Shown here piece after piece: positions 49,585 to 58,680 of a DNA stretch of 64,000 nt. The notes below the pieces were generated by a model. That model saw only the letters and a program-made list of their open reading frames with translations, searched no databases and had not been told where the DNA came from. The DNA comes from an uncultured Flavobacteriaceae bacterium (GTDB lineage Bacteria; Bacteroidota; Bacteroidia; Flavobacteriales; Flavobacteriaceae). Each line of letters opens with the position of its first letter. The stretch's first letter is position 1. The stretch is taken from NCBI GenBank assembly GCA_913065125.1, contig CAJYAG010000005.1, forward strand, positions 62,001 to 126,000, in the 5' to 3' direction. A program made the position numbers and the translations under genes.

Positions 49585-49613
49585 GTCATCAAGCCTTAAA
49601 AAGACTTGATGAC
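49585..49613 (-). promoter_or_regulatory. Intercistronic hairpin between rpoB and rpoC
   Basis: GTCATCAAG, an 11-nt loop, CTTGATGAC: a perfect 9-bp stem in the rpoB-rpoC gap. No T tract follows in the direction of transcription, so it is more likely an RNA processing or stabilising element than a terminator. Confidence 0.6.
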
Positions 49614-49626
49614 ATTTCACTGTTTG

Positions 49627-52600
49627 TTATTCTTCTAATTGAACGTTTAATCCTAAACCTTTCAGTTCGTGCATTAATACGTTAAATGATTCTGGTAATC
49701 CAGGTTCTGGCATTTCTTCACCTTTCACAATACTTTCGTATGTTTTAGCTCTACCTAACACATCATCAGATTTTACTGTTAAGATTTCTCTTAAGATACT
49801 AGATGCACCGTATGCTTCTAATGCCCAAACTTCCATCTCTCCAAAACGCTGACCTCCAAATTGAGCTTTACCTCCTAATGGTTGTTGTGTAATTAATGAA
49901 TACGGACCAATAGAACGCGCGTGCATTTTATCTTCAATCATGTGTCCTAACTTAATCATATAAATGATCCCAACTGTTGCTGGTTGATCGAAACGTTTTC
50001 CTGTTCCTCCATCATATAAATAAGTATGTCCAAATCTTGGTACACCAGCTTCATCTGTAATTCCGTTGATTTGATCTAAAGAGGCACCATCAAAGATTGG
50101 TGTTGCATATTTAGTTCCTAATTTTTGACCTGCCCAACCAAGAACAGTTTCATAAATCTGACCAATGTTCATACGAGATGGTACACCTAATGGATTTAAT
50201 ACGATATCAACTGGAGTTCCGTCTTCTAAGAAAGGCATGTCTTCTGCTCTAACAATACGAGCAACAATACCTTTATTTCCATGACGTCCTGCCATTTTAT
50301 CACCTACTTTTAGTTTACGTTTTTTAGCAATGTAAACTTTAGCAAGTTTTAAAATTCCGGCTGGTAATTCATCTCCCACAGAAATGGTAAACTTCTCACG
50401 ACGTAAATTACCTTGTAAGTCGTTTACTTTAATTTTATAGTTGTGAACTAATTCACCTACAGATTTGTTTAAACCTTTATCAGTTGTCCAAGATCCTTGT
50501 GTTAAATGCGTATAATCTTCTACAGAATTTAACATTTTTAGGGTAAATTTCTTTCCTTTTGGAAGTACTTCTTCGCCTAAATCATTAAATACACCTTGAG
50601 AAGTTTTTCCGCTAATCAATGCAAAAAGCTTTTCAACTAATTGATCTTTTAAAACTTCAAACTTAGTAACAAAAGAAGATTCTAAAGCTATAATTGCTTC
50701 TTTATCTCTTGCTCTCTTTGTTTTATCTTTAACTGCTCTTCTGAATAATTTTTTATCAATTACTACACCTCTTAATGATGGAGAAGCTTTTAAAGATGCA
50801 TCTTTTACATCGCCTGCTTTATCACCAAAAATAGCACGTAATAATTTTTCTTCTGGAGTTGGATCTGATTCTCCTTTTGGAGTAATTTTCCCGATTAAAA
50901 TATCACCAGGATTTACTTCTGCTCCAATACGAATCATTCCGTGTTCATCAAGATCTTTTGTAGCTTCCTCAGAAACATTAGGAATATCATTCGTTAACTC
51001 TTCAGTTCCTAATTTTGTATCTCTAACATCTAAAGAATACTCATCAATATGAATTGATGTAAAAATATCTTCACGAACTACTTTTTCAGAAATTACAATT
51101 GCATCCTCAAAGTTATACCCTTTCCAAGGCATAAAGGCTACTTTCATATTTCTTCCTAGAGCTAATTCTCCTTTTTGTGTTGCATAACCTTCACAAAGAA
51201 CTTGTCCTTCTGTAACTCTATCTCCTTTTTTAACAATCGGTTTTAAGTTGATACAAGTACCTTGATTGGTTTTTCTAAATTTAATTAAGTTGTATGATAT
51301 TTCATCAGAATCGAAACTTACCATTCTTTCTTCTTCAGTTCTATCGTACTTAATTGTAATTTTATTAGCATCTACATATTCTACAACTCCTGCTCCTTCT
51401 GCATTGATTAAGATTCTAGAATCTTTTGCAACTCTACGCTCTAAACCAGTTCCAACAATTGGAGATTCTGGTCTTAATAATGGAACTGCTTGACGCATCA
51501 TGTTTGATCCCATCAAAGCTCTATTCGCATCATCATGCTCTAAAAATGGAATTAATGACGCAGAAATAGAAGCGATTTGATTTGGAGCAACGTCCATATA
51601 ATCGATTTCATTTGGAGTAACTACAGGGAAATCACCACCTTCACGTGAAATAACTCTGTCTCCAACAATATTTCTTTTTGCATCAACTTCTACATTAGAT
51701 TGCGCAAACTTCATTCCTTCTTCTTCCTCTGCACTTAAATAGATATGCTCTTTATTCGCATCTACATTTCCTTCAGCAACTTTTACATACGGAGTTTCAA
51801 TAAATCCTAAGTTGTTTACTTTTGCAAATACTGCTAAAGAAGAGATTAATCCAATATTCGGCCCTTCAGGAGTTTCAATCGGACACAGTCTACCGTAATG
51901 TGTATAGTGAACATCACGCACCTCGAATCCTGCTCTTTCTCTAGATAAACCTCCAGGTCCTAAAGCCGATAAACGACGCTTATGTGTAATCTCTGCTAAT
52001 GGATTTGTTTGATCCATAAATTGAGATAACTGGTTGGTACCGAAAAATGAATTAATTACTGATGATAATGTTTTAGCATTAATCAAATCAATTGGAGTAA
52101 ATACTTCGTTGTCACGTACATTCATTCTTTCACGAATTGTACGAGCCATACGAGCTAAACCTACACCAAACTGACCAGCTAATTGCTCTCCTACAGTTCT
52201 AACACGACGGTTAGATAAGTGATCAATATCATCTACTTCTGCTTTAGAGTTGATCAATTCAATTAAGTATTTAATGATGGTAATAATATCATTTTTTGTC
52301 AATACTTTTTGATCAATTGGCTCGTCTAACTGAAGTTTTGTATTCATTCTAAAACGACCAACTTCACCTAAATTGTAACGTTGTTCAGAAAAGAATAATT
52401 TATCGATAATACCTCTTGCTGTTTCCTCATCTGGCGGCTCAGCATTACGTAATTGTCTGTAAATATGTTCAACAGCCTCTTTTTCTGAGTTTGTTGGATC
52501 TTTTTGAAGCGTATTATGAATAATAGCATAATCGCCCATTTGATTATCTTCTTTGTGTAATAACACTGTTTTTACACCCGATTCTATAATCTCATCGATA

Positions 52601-53442
52601 TGATCTTTCTCTATGATAGTATCTCTATCAAAGATAATTTCATTTCTTTCTATTGACACTACTTCTCCAGTATCTTCATCAACGAAATCTTCGTGCCAAG
52701 TTTTTAAAACTCTAGCCGCTAATTTACGTCCAAGAACTTTTTTCAATCCAGCTTTAGAAACTTTAACCTCTTCTGCTAAATCAAAAATTTCTAGAATATC
52801 TTTATCTCTTTCGAAACCGATTGCTCTAAATAATGTTGTTACTGGTAATTTTTTCTTTCTATCAATATAAGCATACATTACTTGATTGATATCAGTTGCA
52901 AATTCTATCCAAGATCCTTTAAAAGGAATTACTCTTGCAGAGTATAACTTGGTTCCGTTTGCGTGGAATGATTGTCCGAAGAATACACCTGGAGATCTGT
53001 GTAATTGAGAAACTACAACTCTTTCTGCTCCATTGATTACGAACGTACCAGAGTTTGTCATATAAGGAATTGTTCCTAAATAAACATCTTGTACAATAGT
53101 TTCGAAATCTTCGTGTTCTGGATCTGTACAGTATAATTTTAAACGCGCCTTAAGAGGAACACTATGTGTTAAACCTCTTTCGATACATTCTTGAATGCTA
53201 TATCTTGGTGGATCTACAAAGTAGTCTAAGAATTCTAACACAAAATTATTACGTGTATCTGTAATTGGAAAATTATCCATGAAAGTTTTATACAAACCTT
53301 CTTCACCACGCTCTTCAGCTTTTGTTTGTAATTGGAAAAAATCTTGGAATGATTTTACTTGAATATCCAAAAAGTCTGGATAATCAGTTCCCAATTTTGC
53401 TGACGCGAAGTTTATTCTTTCAGTAGTGTTTTTCGTTGTCAA
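49627..53442 (-). CDS. rpoB: RNA polymerase subunit beta
   Basis: 1271 aa. The rifampicin region reads [20 protein letters not shown] with Asp, His and Ser at the main resistance positions unchanged. The active-site elements [18 protein letters not shown] and [16 protein letters not shown] are present, and the C-terminus ends [12 protein letters not shown] as usual. The start seems to be TTG at 53440-53442 (giving [14 protein letters not shown]); no in-frame ATG is near and the residues that follow match the family start. It follows rplL by 125 nt that contain a strong hairpin. Confidence 0.98.
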   Translation of the reverse strand: MTTKNTTERINFASAKLGTDYPDFLDIQVKSFQDFFQLQTKAEERGEEGLYKTFMDNFPITDTRNNFVLEFLDYFVDPPRYSIQECIERGLTHSVPLKARLKLYCTDPEHEDFETIVQDVYLGTIPYMTNSGTFVINGAERVVVSQLHRSPGVFFGQSFHANGTKLYSARVIPFKGSWIEFATDINQVMYAYIDRKKKLPVTTLFRAIGFERDKDILEIFDLAEEVKVSKAGLKKVLGRKLAARVLKTWHEDFVDEDTGEVVSIERNEIIFDRDTIIEKDHIDEIIESGVKTVLLHKEDNQMGDYAIIHNTLQKDPTNSEKEAVEHIYRQLRNAEPPDEETARGIIDKLFFSEQRYNLGEVGRFRMNTKLQLDEPIDQKVLTKNDIITIIKYLIELINSKAEVDDIDHLSNRRVRTVGEQLAGQFGVGLARMARTIRERMNVRDNEVFTPIDLINAKTLSSVINSFFGTNQLSQFMDQTNPLAEITHKRRLSALGPGGLSRERAGFEVRDVHYTHYGRLCPIETPEGPNIGLISSLAVFAKVNNLGFIETPYVKVAEGNVDANKEHIYLSAEEEEGMKFAQSNVEVDAKRNIVGDRVISREGGDFPVVTPNEIDYMDVAPNQIASISASLIPFLEHDDANRALMGSNMMRQAVPLLRPESPIVGTGLERRVAKDSRILINAEGAGVVEYVDANKITIKYDRTEEERMVSFDSDEISYNLIKFRKTNQGTCINLKPIVKKGDRVTEGQVLCEGYATQKGELALGRNMKVAFMPWKGYNFEDAIVISEKVVREDIFTSIHIDEYSLDVRDTKLGTEELTNDIPNVSEEATKDLDEHGMIRIGAEVNPGDILIGKITPKGESDPTPEEKLLRAIFGDKAGDVKDASLKASPSLRGVVIDKKLFRRAVKDKTKRARDKEAIIALESSFVTKFEVLKDQLVEKLFALISGKTSQGVFNDLGEEVLPKGKKFTLKMLNSVEDYTHLTQGSWTTDKGLNKSVGELVHNYKIKVNDLQGNLRREKFTISVGDELPAGILKLAKVYIAKKRKLKVGDKMAGRHGNKGIVARIVRAEDMPFLEDGTPVDIVLNPLGVPSRMNIGQIYETVLGWAGQKLGTKYATPIFDGASLDQINGITDEAGVPRFGHTYLYDGGTGKRFDQPATVGIIYMIKLGHMIEDKMHARSIGPYSLITQQPLGGKAQFGGQRFGEMEVWALEAYGASSILREILTVKSDDVLGRAKTYESIVKGEEMPEPGLPESFNVLMHELKGLGLNVQLEE

Positions 53443-53503
53443 AAGAGAAATTTTTTTTGATTAAAATCGATAATAAAATATAAAACGAATATATACACAA
53501 AAT

Positions 53504-53542
53504 GGTTTAGGTCTAAGAACGCTTGTTCTACAGACCTAAACC
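53504..53542 (-). promoter_or_regulatory. Strong hairpin between rplL and rpoB (attenuator or processing site)
   Basis: An 11-bp outer stem (GGTTTAGGTCT / AGACCTAAACC) encloses an inner hairpin AGAAC-GCTT-GTTCT. On the minus strand it is followed by CATTTTGTG rather than a T run. It sits where E. coli has a partial terminator and an RNase III site that set the ribosomal protein to polymerase ratio. Confidence 0.7.
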
Positions 53543-53566
53543 TAAGTTTGTTTAAGCTATTAAAGC

Positions 53567-53941
53567 TTATTTAAGCTCAACCTCAGCTCCTGCTTCTTCT
53601 AAAGATGCTTTAAGCCCTTCAGCTTCGTCTTTAGAGATACCTTCTTTGATTGGTGCTGGTGCACTATCAACGATACCTTTAGCTTCTTTTAATCCTAATC
53701 CAGTTAATTCCTTAACTAATTTTACAACTGCTAGTTTAGAACCACCTGCTGCTGTTAAGATTACGTCGAATTCAGTTTGCTCTTCAGCTCCACCATCAGC
53801 ACCACCTGCTGCTGGCCCAGCTACTACAGCTGCTGCTGCAGGCTCGATACCATATTCGTCTTTTAAAATAGTAGCTAAATCATTAACTTCTTTTACTGTT
53901 AAGTTAACTAATTGCTCTGCGAAATCTTTTAAATCTGCCAT
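53567..53941 (-). CDS. rplL: 50S ribosomal protein L7/L12 (bL12)
   Basis: 124 aa. An N-terminal dimerisation domain (about 1-35), an Ala/Gly-rich hinge (about 36-52), and the C-terminal factor-binding domain with [25 protein letters not shown] pattern and [20 protein letters not shown]. It forms the ribosomal stalk that recruits translation GTPases. The leader before the ATG is A-rich with no Shine-Dalgarno. Confidence 0.97.
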   Translation of the reverse strand: MADLKDFAEQLVNLTVKEVNDLATILKDEYGIEPAAAAVVAGPAAGGADGGAEEQTEFDVILTAAGGSKLAVVKLVKELTGLGLKEAKGIVDSAPAPIKEGISKDEAEGLKASLEEAGAEVELK

Positions 53942-53991
53942 TTTAATTGTTTTTTTTAATTTTATTTATTATAGTTTATTAGTGCGCGTAC

Positions 53992-54507
53992 TTATTTCTC
54001 TGATAATGTTGTAAGAATACCAGAAAGTTTTTGACCACTTGACTGCAATGCAGAAATAACATTTTTAGCTGGTGATTGTAATAAGGTAATAATTTCTCCA
54101 ATAAGTTCTTCTTTAGACTTAATGTTAACTAGTGTATCTAGTTGGTCATCTCCAACATAAATAGACTCTTCAACAAAAGCACCTTTTAATAAAGGCTTGT
54201 CTGATTTTTTTCTGAACTCTTTAATTACTTTTGCTGGTGCATTAGATGCTTCAGCAATCATAATAGAAGTATTTCCTTTTAATACATTTGGTAACTCTCC
54301 GAAATCTTTATCAGATGCTTCCATTGCTTTTGAAAGCAATGTGTTTTTAACAACTGCTAGTTTTACGTTTGCTTTAAAACATGCTCTTCTTAAATTAGAA
54401 GTAGCTAAAGCGTCTAAACCTGAAATATCTGCTAAATAGATAATATTAGTATCTGCTAGCTTAGCTGTTAAATCTTGGATTACTTGTGATTTTTCTTCTC
54501 TTGTCAT
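53992..54507 (-). CDS. rplJ: 50S ribosomal protein L10 (uL10)
   Basis: 171 aa, normal length. It anchors L7/L12 dimers to the ribosome. The N-terminal RNA-binding part contains IIYLADISGLDALATSNLRR and the C-terminal helix binds L12. It lies 50 nt before rplL and only 11 nt after rplA, so there is no long leader like the E. coli rplJ control site. Confidence 0.96.
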   Translation of the reverse strand: MTREEKSQVIQDLTAKLADTNIIYLADISGLDALATSNLRRACFKANVKLAVVKNTLLSKAMEASDKDFGELPNVLKGNTSIMIAEASNAPAKVIKEFRKKSDKPLLKGAFVEESIYVGDDQLDTLVNIKSKEELIGEIITLLQSPAKNVISALQSSGQKLSGILTTLSEK

Positions 54508-54518
54508 AATTTCTAAGA

Positions 54519-55208
54519 TTAAACTGCTTTTACTTCAACTGCAACACTAGGGCTCATTGTACTAGACATGAATACACTTTTAATGTAGGTTCCTTTTGCT
54601 GTAGTAGGTTTCAATTTAACAATTGTTTGTATTAATTCATTTGCATTATCTGCAATTTTATCAGCGTCGAATGATGTTTTACCAATTGCTGCGTGTACAA
54701 TACCAGTTTTATCAACTTTAAAGTCAATTTTACCCGCTTTTACATCTGCAACAGCTTTAGCAACATCCATTGTTACTGTACCTGTCTTTGGGTTAGGCAT
54801 TAAACCTCTTGGTCCTAAAACACGACCTAAAGGACCTAATTTTCCCATAACACTTGGCATAGTAATAATTACATCAACATCTGTCCATCCTCCTTTAATT
54901 TTTTGAAGGTACTCGTCTAATCCAACATAATCTGCACCCGCTTCTGTAGCTTCTGCTTCTTTATCTGGAGTAACTAATGCTAAAACTTTTACATCTTTAC
55001 CAGTTCCGTGAGGTAATGTTACAACACCACGAACCATTTGATTTGCTTTACGAGGATCTACTCCTAAACGAATTGCTAAATCTACAGATGCATCAAATTT
55101 TACATTTGTTATTTCTTTTATTAAAGCTGAAGCTTCACTTACAGAATAAGATTTTGTAGTATCTAATTTTGCGCTTGCTTCTTTTCGCTTTTTTGTTAAT
55201 TTTGCCAT
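54519..55208 (-). CDS. rplA: 50S ribosomal protein L1 (uL1)
   Basis: 229 aa. Signature [20 protein letters not shown], with the family N-terminus [16 protein letters not shown]. It binds 23S rRNA at the E-site stalk and in E. coli represses its own operon. It sits between rplK (21 nt upstream) and rplJ (11 nt downstream). Confidence 0.97.
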   Translation of the reverse strand: MAKLTKKRKEASAKLDTTKSYSVSEASALIKEITNVKFDASVDLAIRLGVDPRKANQMVRGVVTLPHGTGKDVKVLALVTPDKEAEATEAGADYVGLDEYLQKIKGGWTDVDVIITMPSVMGKLGPLGRVLGPRGLMPNPKTGTVTMDVAKAVADVKAGKIDFKVDKTGIVHAAIGKTSFDADKIADNANELIQTIVKLKPTTAKGTYIKSVFMSSTMSPSVAVEVKAV

Positions 55209-55229
55209 TTTGAATAACCGTTATTAAAT

Positions 55230-55667
55230 TTAAGCTGGAGCGTTTCCTGTTACTGTTAATCCCATAGAACGAGCTGTACCTGCAATCATTTTCATTGCCG
55301 ACTCTACTGTAAATGCATTTAAATCTACCATTTTGTCTTCTGCAATAACTTTAATTTGATCCCAAGAAACTTTTGCTACTTTCTTACGGTTAGGCTCTCC
55401 AGAACCTTTTTTAATTTTTGCTGCTTCTAATAATTGTACTGCAGCTGGTGGAGTTTTAACAACAAAGTCAAAAGATTTGTCTTTAAACACAGTAATTGCT
55501 ACTGGTAAAACTTTTCCTTGTTTGTCTTGAGTTCTAGCATTAAATTGCTTACAGAACTCCATGATGTTAACTCCGGCAGCACCTAAAGCAGGTCCAACTG
55601 GTGGAGAAGGATTTGCTGATCCTCCGCGCACTTGTAATTTAACAACCTTACTTACTTCTTTTGCCAT
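55230..55667 (-). CDS. rplK: 50S ribosomal protein L11 (uL11)
   Basis: 145 aa. Conserved Pro-rich N-terminus [20 protein letters not shown] and C-terminal RNA-binding domain with [11 protein letters not shown]. It binds the GTPase-associated centre of 23S rRNA. A palindrome TTAAACTTTAGTTTAA (55671-55686) sits directly before the ATG. The nusG stop is 70 nt upstream. Confidence 0.97.
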   Translation of the reverse strand: MAKEVSKVVKLQVRGGSANPSPPVGPALGAAGVNIMEFCKQFNARTQDKQGKVLPVAITVFKDKSFDFVVKTPPAAVQLLEAAKIKKGSGEPNRKKVAKVSWDQIKVIAEDKMVDLNAFTVESAMKMIAGTARSMGLTVTGNAPA

Positions 55668-55737
55668 TTTTTAAACTTTAGTTTAAGATTTTTGAACCGT
55701 GGAAGCGATTAAAAATCAATTTCTATTTGTGTAACAA

Positions 55738-56289
55738 TTATGATATTTTATCTACTTGCATATAGCTTAATTCTAATGGAGTTTTACGTCCAAAGATTTT
55801 AACCATAACTTCAAGCTTTCTTTTTTCTTCGTTGATCTTTTCTACAGTACCGTCGAATCCATTAAATGGACCATCAACAACTTTTACTGTTTCTCCAATA
55901 ACATAAGGTATAGCCACATTATCATCCTGAACAGAAAGTTCATCAACTTTACCTAACATTCTATTTACTTCTGATTTTCTTAATGGTACCGGAGAACCAC
56001 CTTTCGTTTCACCTAAAAAACCAATAACACCTGTTACCGATTTAATTACGTGAGGAACTTCTCCTGCTAAATTGGCTTCTACCATTATATAACCTGGAAA
56101 ATAAACTCTTTCTTTGTGAATTTTTTTTCCATCTCTAATTTGTATAACTTTTTCTTTTGGTACTAAAACCTGATCAACATAATCAGACAAACCTAATCGT
56201 GCAATTTCAGTTTCGATATAAGCCTTAACCTTATTCTCTTGACCTCCAATTGCTCTAACTACGTACCACTTTTTAACTGAATCAGCCAT
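55738..56289 (-). CDS. nusG: Transcription termination/antitermination factor NusG
   Basis: 183 aa. NGN domain (about 5-110, KKWYVVRAIGGQENKVKAYI) and C-terminal KOW domain (about 128-180, VKVVDGPFNGFDGTVEKINE). It binds RNA polymerase and links it to ribosomes or Rho. It begins 2 nt after the secE stop, the usual pairing. Confidence 0.97.
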   Translation of the reverse strand: MADSVKKWYVVRAIGGQENKVKAYIETEIARLGLSDYVDQVLVPKEKVIQIRDGKKIHKERVYFPGYIMVEANLAGEVPHVIKSVTGVIGFLGETKGGSPVPLRKSEVNRMLGKVDELSVQDDNVAIPYVIGETVKVVDGPFNGFDGTVEKINEEKRKLEVMVKIFGRKTPLELSYMQVDKIS

Positions 56290-56291
56290 AA

Positions 56292-56480
56292 TTAATTATT
56301 AAACATGGTAAAAAAGTTATCTAAACCTAATTGAAAAACGTAATCAACAGCGAAAACTGCTAATGCAAAAATTATCGTAAACACAGCAACAACAACAGTT
56401 GATTTTTGCGCCTCCTCTCTAGGTAACCAAGTTACATGGTTATTTAATTCTTCAAACGATTCTTTGATATATTTTATCAT
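56292..56480 (-). CDS. secE: Preprotein translocase subunit SecE
   Basis: 62 aa from the ATG at 56478-56480. A longer frame reaches back over the tRNA-Trp gene and is not real. Amphipathic helix (ESFEELNNHVTWLPREEAQK) followed by a single membrane helix (about 27-50), as in short bacterial SecE. It clamps SecY in the translocon. Next to nusG, as usual. Confidence 0.95.
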   Translation of the reverse strand: MIKYIKESFEELNNHVTWLPREEAQKSTVVVAVFTIIFALAVFAVDYVFQLGLDNFFTMFNN

Positions 56481-56495
56481 ATTATTAGTTATTTG

Positions 56496-56568
56496 CACGG
56501 GCGGAGAGACTCGAACTCCCGACACCTGGTTTTGGAGACCAGTGCTCTACCAACTGAGCTACGCCCGT
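56496..56568 (-). tRNA. tRNA-Trp (anticodon CCA)
   Basis: 73 nt, acceptor ACGGGCG/CGCCCGT, anticodon stem CTGGT/ACCAG around CTCCAAA (anticodon CCA), discriminator G. It lies between tuf and secE and is probably cut from the same transcript. Confidence 0.96.
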
Positions 56569-56573
56569 AAACA

Positions 56574-56610
56574 CAAGGTGCTAACCCAAATTATATTGAG
56601 AAGCACCTTG
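56574..56610 (-). promoter_or_regulatory. Hairpin between tuf and tRNA-Trp
   Basis: CAAGGTGCT and AGCACCTTG pair over 9 bp with a 19-nt A+T-rich loop. There is no T tract after it on the minus strand, so a processing element is more likely than a full terminator. Confidence 0.55.
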
Positions 56611-56633
56611 AAATATTATTAAATGAATTCTTA

Positions 56634-57818
56634 TTAAAGAATTTCAGTTACCTGACCAGCACCTACTGTTCTACCTCCTTCACGGATTGCAAAACGCAAA
56701 CCTACGTTCATTGCAATTGTAGAGTGTAATTCAACAGTAATTGTTAAGTTGTCACCTGGCATAACCATTTCTACTCCAGTTGGTAAAGTAATAGTTCCTG
56801 TTACATCTGTAGTTCTAACGTAGAACTGTGGACGATAGTTGTTATGGAATGGAGTATGACGTCCACCTTCTTCTTTCTTAAGGATATAAACCTCAGCTTT
56901 GAATTTATCGTGTGGAGTTACAGAACCTGGTTTACAGATTACCATTCCTCTTTTGATTTGTTCTTTATCAATACCTCTTAATAAGATACCTGCATTATCT
57001 CCAGCCTCTCCTCTATCTAAGATTTGACGGAACATTTCAATACCAGTAATAGTAGAAGTTAATTTTCCAGCTCCCATACCGATGATTTCAACAGGATCTC
57101 CTGTGTTTGCAATACCAGTTTCGATACGACCTGTAGCTACAGTTCCACGACCAGTAATTGAAAATACATCTTCAATTGGCATTAAGAAATCTTTATCTAC
57201 TTCTCTTAACGGCTCTTCAATCCAAGAATCACAAGCTGCCATCAATTCTAAAACAGAATCAACCCATTTTTGCTCACCATTCAATGCTCCTAATGCAGAT
57301 CCAGCTACAACAGGCCCGTTATCACCATCATATTCATAGAAAGAAAGTAAATCTCTAATTTCCATGTCTACTAATTCTAACAACTCCTCATCATCAACCA
57401 TATCTACTTTATTCATAAATACAACAATTCTAGGAATTCCTACCTGACGACCTAATAAGATATGCTCTCTTGTTTGTGGCATTGGTCCATCAGTTGCAGC
57501 TACTACTAAAATAGCTCCATCCATTTGTGCAGCACCAGTTACCATGTTCTTTACGTAATCCGCGTGACCAGGACAGTCAACGTGAGCGTAGTGACGATTA
57601 GCTGTTTGATACTCTACGTGAGATGTATTAATTGTAATTCCTCTTTCTTTTTCTTCTGGAGCGTTATCAATTTGATCAAATGATCTTGCTTCTGAAAAAC
57701 CTGCATCAGCTAGTACTTTTGTAATAGCAGCAGTTAAAGTTGTTTTACCGTGATCTACGTGTCCAATAGTACCAATGTTTAAGTGTGGTTTTGAACGATC
57801 AAAAGTTCCTTTTGCCAT
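56634..57818 (-). CDS. tuf: Elongation factor Tu
   Basis: 394 aa. GTPase motifs GHVDHGKTT (G1), DCPGHADYV (G3), NKVDM (G4) and SALG (G5), then domains 2 and 3, ending [16 protein letters not shown]. It delivers aminoacyl-tRNA to the ribosome. It follows four tRNA genes (Thr-Tyr-Gly-Thr) and precedes tRNA-Trp and secE, an order shared with the E. coli tufB region for the tRNA part. Confidence 0.98.
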   Translation of the reverse strand: MAKGTFDRSKPHLNIGTIGHVDHGKTTLTAAITKVLADAGFSEARSFDQIDNAPEEKERGITINTSHVEYQTANRHYAHVDCPGHADYVKNMVTGAAQMDGAILVVAATDGPMPQTREHILLGRQVGIPRIVVFMNKVDMVDDEELLELVDMEIRDLLSFYEYDGDNGPVVAGSALGALNGEQKWVDSVLELMAACDSWIEEPLREVDKDFLMPIEDVFSITGRGTVATGRIETGIANTGDPVEIIGMGAGKLTSTITGIEMFRQILDRGEAGDNAGILLRGIDKEQIKRGMVICKPGSVTPHDKFKAEVYILKKEEGGRHTPFHNNYRPQFYVRTTDVTGTITLPTGVEMVMPGDNLTITVELHSTIAMNVGLRFAIREGGRTVGAGQVTEIL

Positions 57819-57881
57819 GATTATTAATTTTTAATTCTTAGTTAAATATATTTAGTGTTTATTTTATTCTACTTTTATTTG

Positions 57882-57954
57882 AGCCAGCGACGGGAGTTGA
57901 ACCCGTGACCTCATCCCTACCAAGGATGCGCTCTACCAACTGAGCTACACCGGC
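57882..57954 (-). tRNA. tRNA-Thr (anticodon GGT)
   Basis: 73 nt, acceptor GCCGGTG/CGCTGGC, anticodon stem CATCC/GGATG around TTGGTAG (anticodon GGT), discriminator T. Last of the four tRNAs before tuf, 64 nt upstream of its start. Confidence 0.95.
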
Positions 57955-57966
57955 TTAAAAAATTAG

Positions 57967-58039
57967 AGCGAAAGACCGGGTTCGAACCGGCGACATTCAG
58001 CTTGGAAGGCTGACGCTCTACCAACTGAGCTACTTTCGC
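57967..58039 (-). tRNA. tRNA-Gly (anticodon TCC)
   Basis: 73 nt, acceptor GCGAAAG/CTTTCGC, anticodon stem CAGCC/GGCTG-like around TTCCAAG (anticodon TCC), discriminator T. Only 12 nt separate it from the downstream tRNA-Thr(GGT). Confidence 0.95.
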
Positions 58040-58081
58040 ATTCTATTTTTAACCTTTGTTTTTCAATTGAAAAACTATCAG

Positions 58082-58163
58082 TGGTGAGAGCAGGATTCGA
58101 ACCTGCGAAGACGTAGTCAGCGGATTTACAGTCCGCCCTCGTTGGCCACTTGAGTATCTCACC
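58082..58163 (-). tRNA. tRNA-Tyr (anticodon GTA)
   Basis: 82 nt, acceptor GGTGAGA/TCTCACC, anticodon stem CGGAC/..TCCG around TGTAAAT (anticodon GTA), with the long variable arm expected for tyrosine in bacteria and discriminator A. Confidence 0.95.
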
Positions 58164-58195
58164 ATTGTCTCAATGAACGTTTTTGTTTTTTTTTG

Positions 58196-58269
58196 AGCCG
58201 ATGAAGGGACTCGAACCCCCGACCTGCTGATTACAAATCAGCTGCTCTAGCCAGCTGAGCTACATCGGC
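58196..58269 (-). tRNA. tRNA-Thr (anticodon TGT)
   Basis: 74 nt, acceptor GCCGATG/CATCGGC, anticodon stem CTGAT/ATCAG around TTGTA (anticodon TGT), discriminator T. First gene of the tuf-rpoC cluster, directly downstream of the terminator/promoter at 58278-58317. Confidence 0.95.
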
Positions 58270-58277
58270 TTATTGCA

Positions 58278-58309
58278 TAAAAAAACAATCCGCTATTTCT
58301 AACGGACTG
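58278..58309 (-). terminator. Terminator of xerC-hpf
   Basis: On the minus strand CAGTCCGTTA, loop GAAA, TAGCGGATTG forms a 10-bp stem with two G-U pairs, followed by seven T. It lies 56 nt after the hpf stop and directly before the tRNA cluster. Confidence 0.8.
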
Positions 58310-58317
58310 CAAATGTA
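58310..58317 (-). promoter_or_regulatory. -7 box for the tRNA-tuf cluster, overlapping the hpf terminator
   Basis: TACATTTG is a perfect TAnnTTTG and continues CAGTCC, a good start region. Transcription would begin about 7 nt downstream, inside the first arm of the terminator hairpin, so a new transcript could not re-form the whole stem. The -33 element is not an exact match. Confidence 0.6.
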
Positions 58318-58365
58318 TAAAGTTTTTTTTATTTCTAAAACTTTTTTTACCTATTTTTTTAATTT

Positions 58366-58674
58366 TTAAATTGACATTGAACCTCTTAATTTTTCTTTCG
58401 ACTTTTTAAGTTGTCTTTTTAACGAATCTACACCCGTACTTATTCCTTCTTCAAAAGTTTTTGCTTCTTTTTTCACAATCAATTCACTACCCGGAATATT
58501 GATTTTAACCTCCGAAATTTTATTTTCCTTATCACTTGTGTTTTGTACCTTTAAAAAGACTTCTGCATCGATAATTTTATCATGAAATTTAGCCAAACCT
58601 TGCACTTTGTCTTCTACATATTTTAATAAACCTGAATCTGCATTGAAATTAACTGACTGGATAAATACTTTCAT
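58366..58674 (-). CDS. hpf: Ribosome hibernation-promoting factor, short form (HPF/RaiA)
   Basis: 102 aa, a single HPF/RaiA beta-alpha domain (KVFIQSVNFNADSGLLKYVEDKV, written here as one conserved run of the N-terminus; FHDKIIDAEVFLKV follows). It binds idle 30S subunits. It has no C-terminal dimerisation domain, so it resembles the short HPF/YfiA type. It begins 6 nt after xerC and ends at the 58278-58309 terminator. Confidence 0.9.
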   Translation of the reverse strand: MKVFIQSVNFNADSGLLKYVEDKVQGLAKFHDKIIDAEVFLKVQNTSDKENKISEVKINIPGSELIVKKEAKTFEEGISTGVDSLKRQLKKSKEKLRGSMSI

Positions 58675-58680
58675 ATTATT

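Noticed and set aside
56481..56525. Longer secE start (77 aa)
   Set aside because: The extra residues come from the tRNA-Trp gene; the ATG at 56480 matches the family start.
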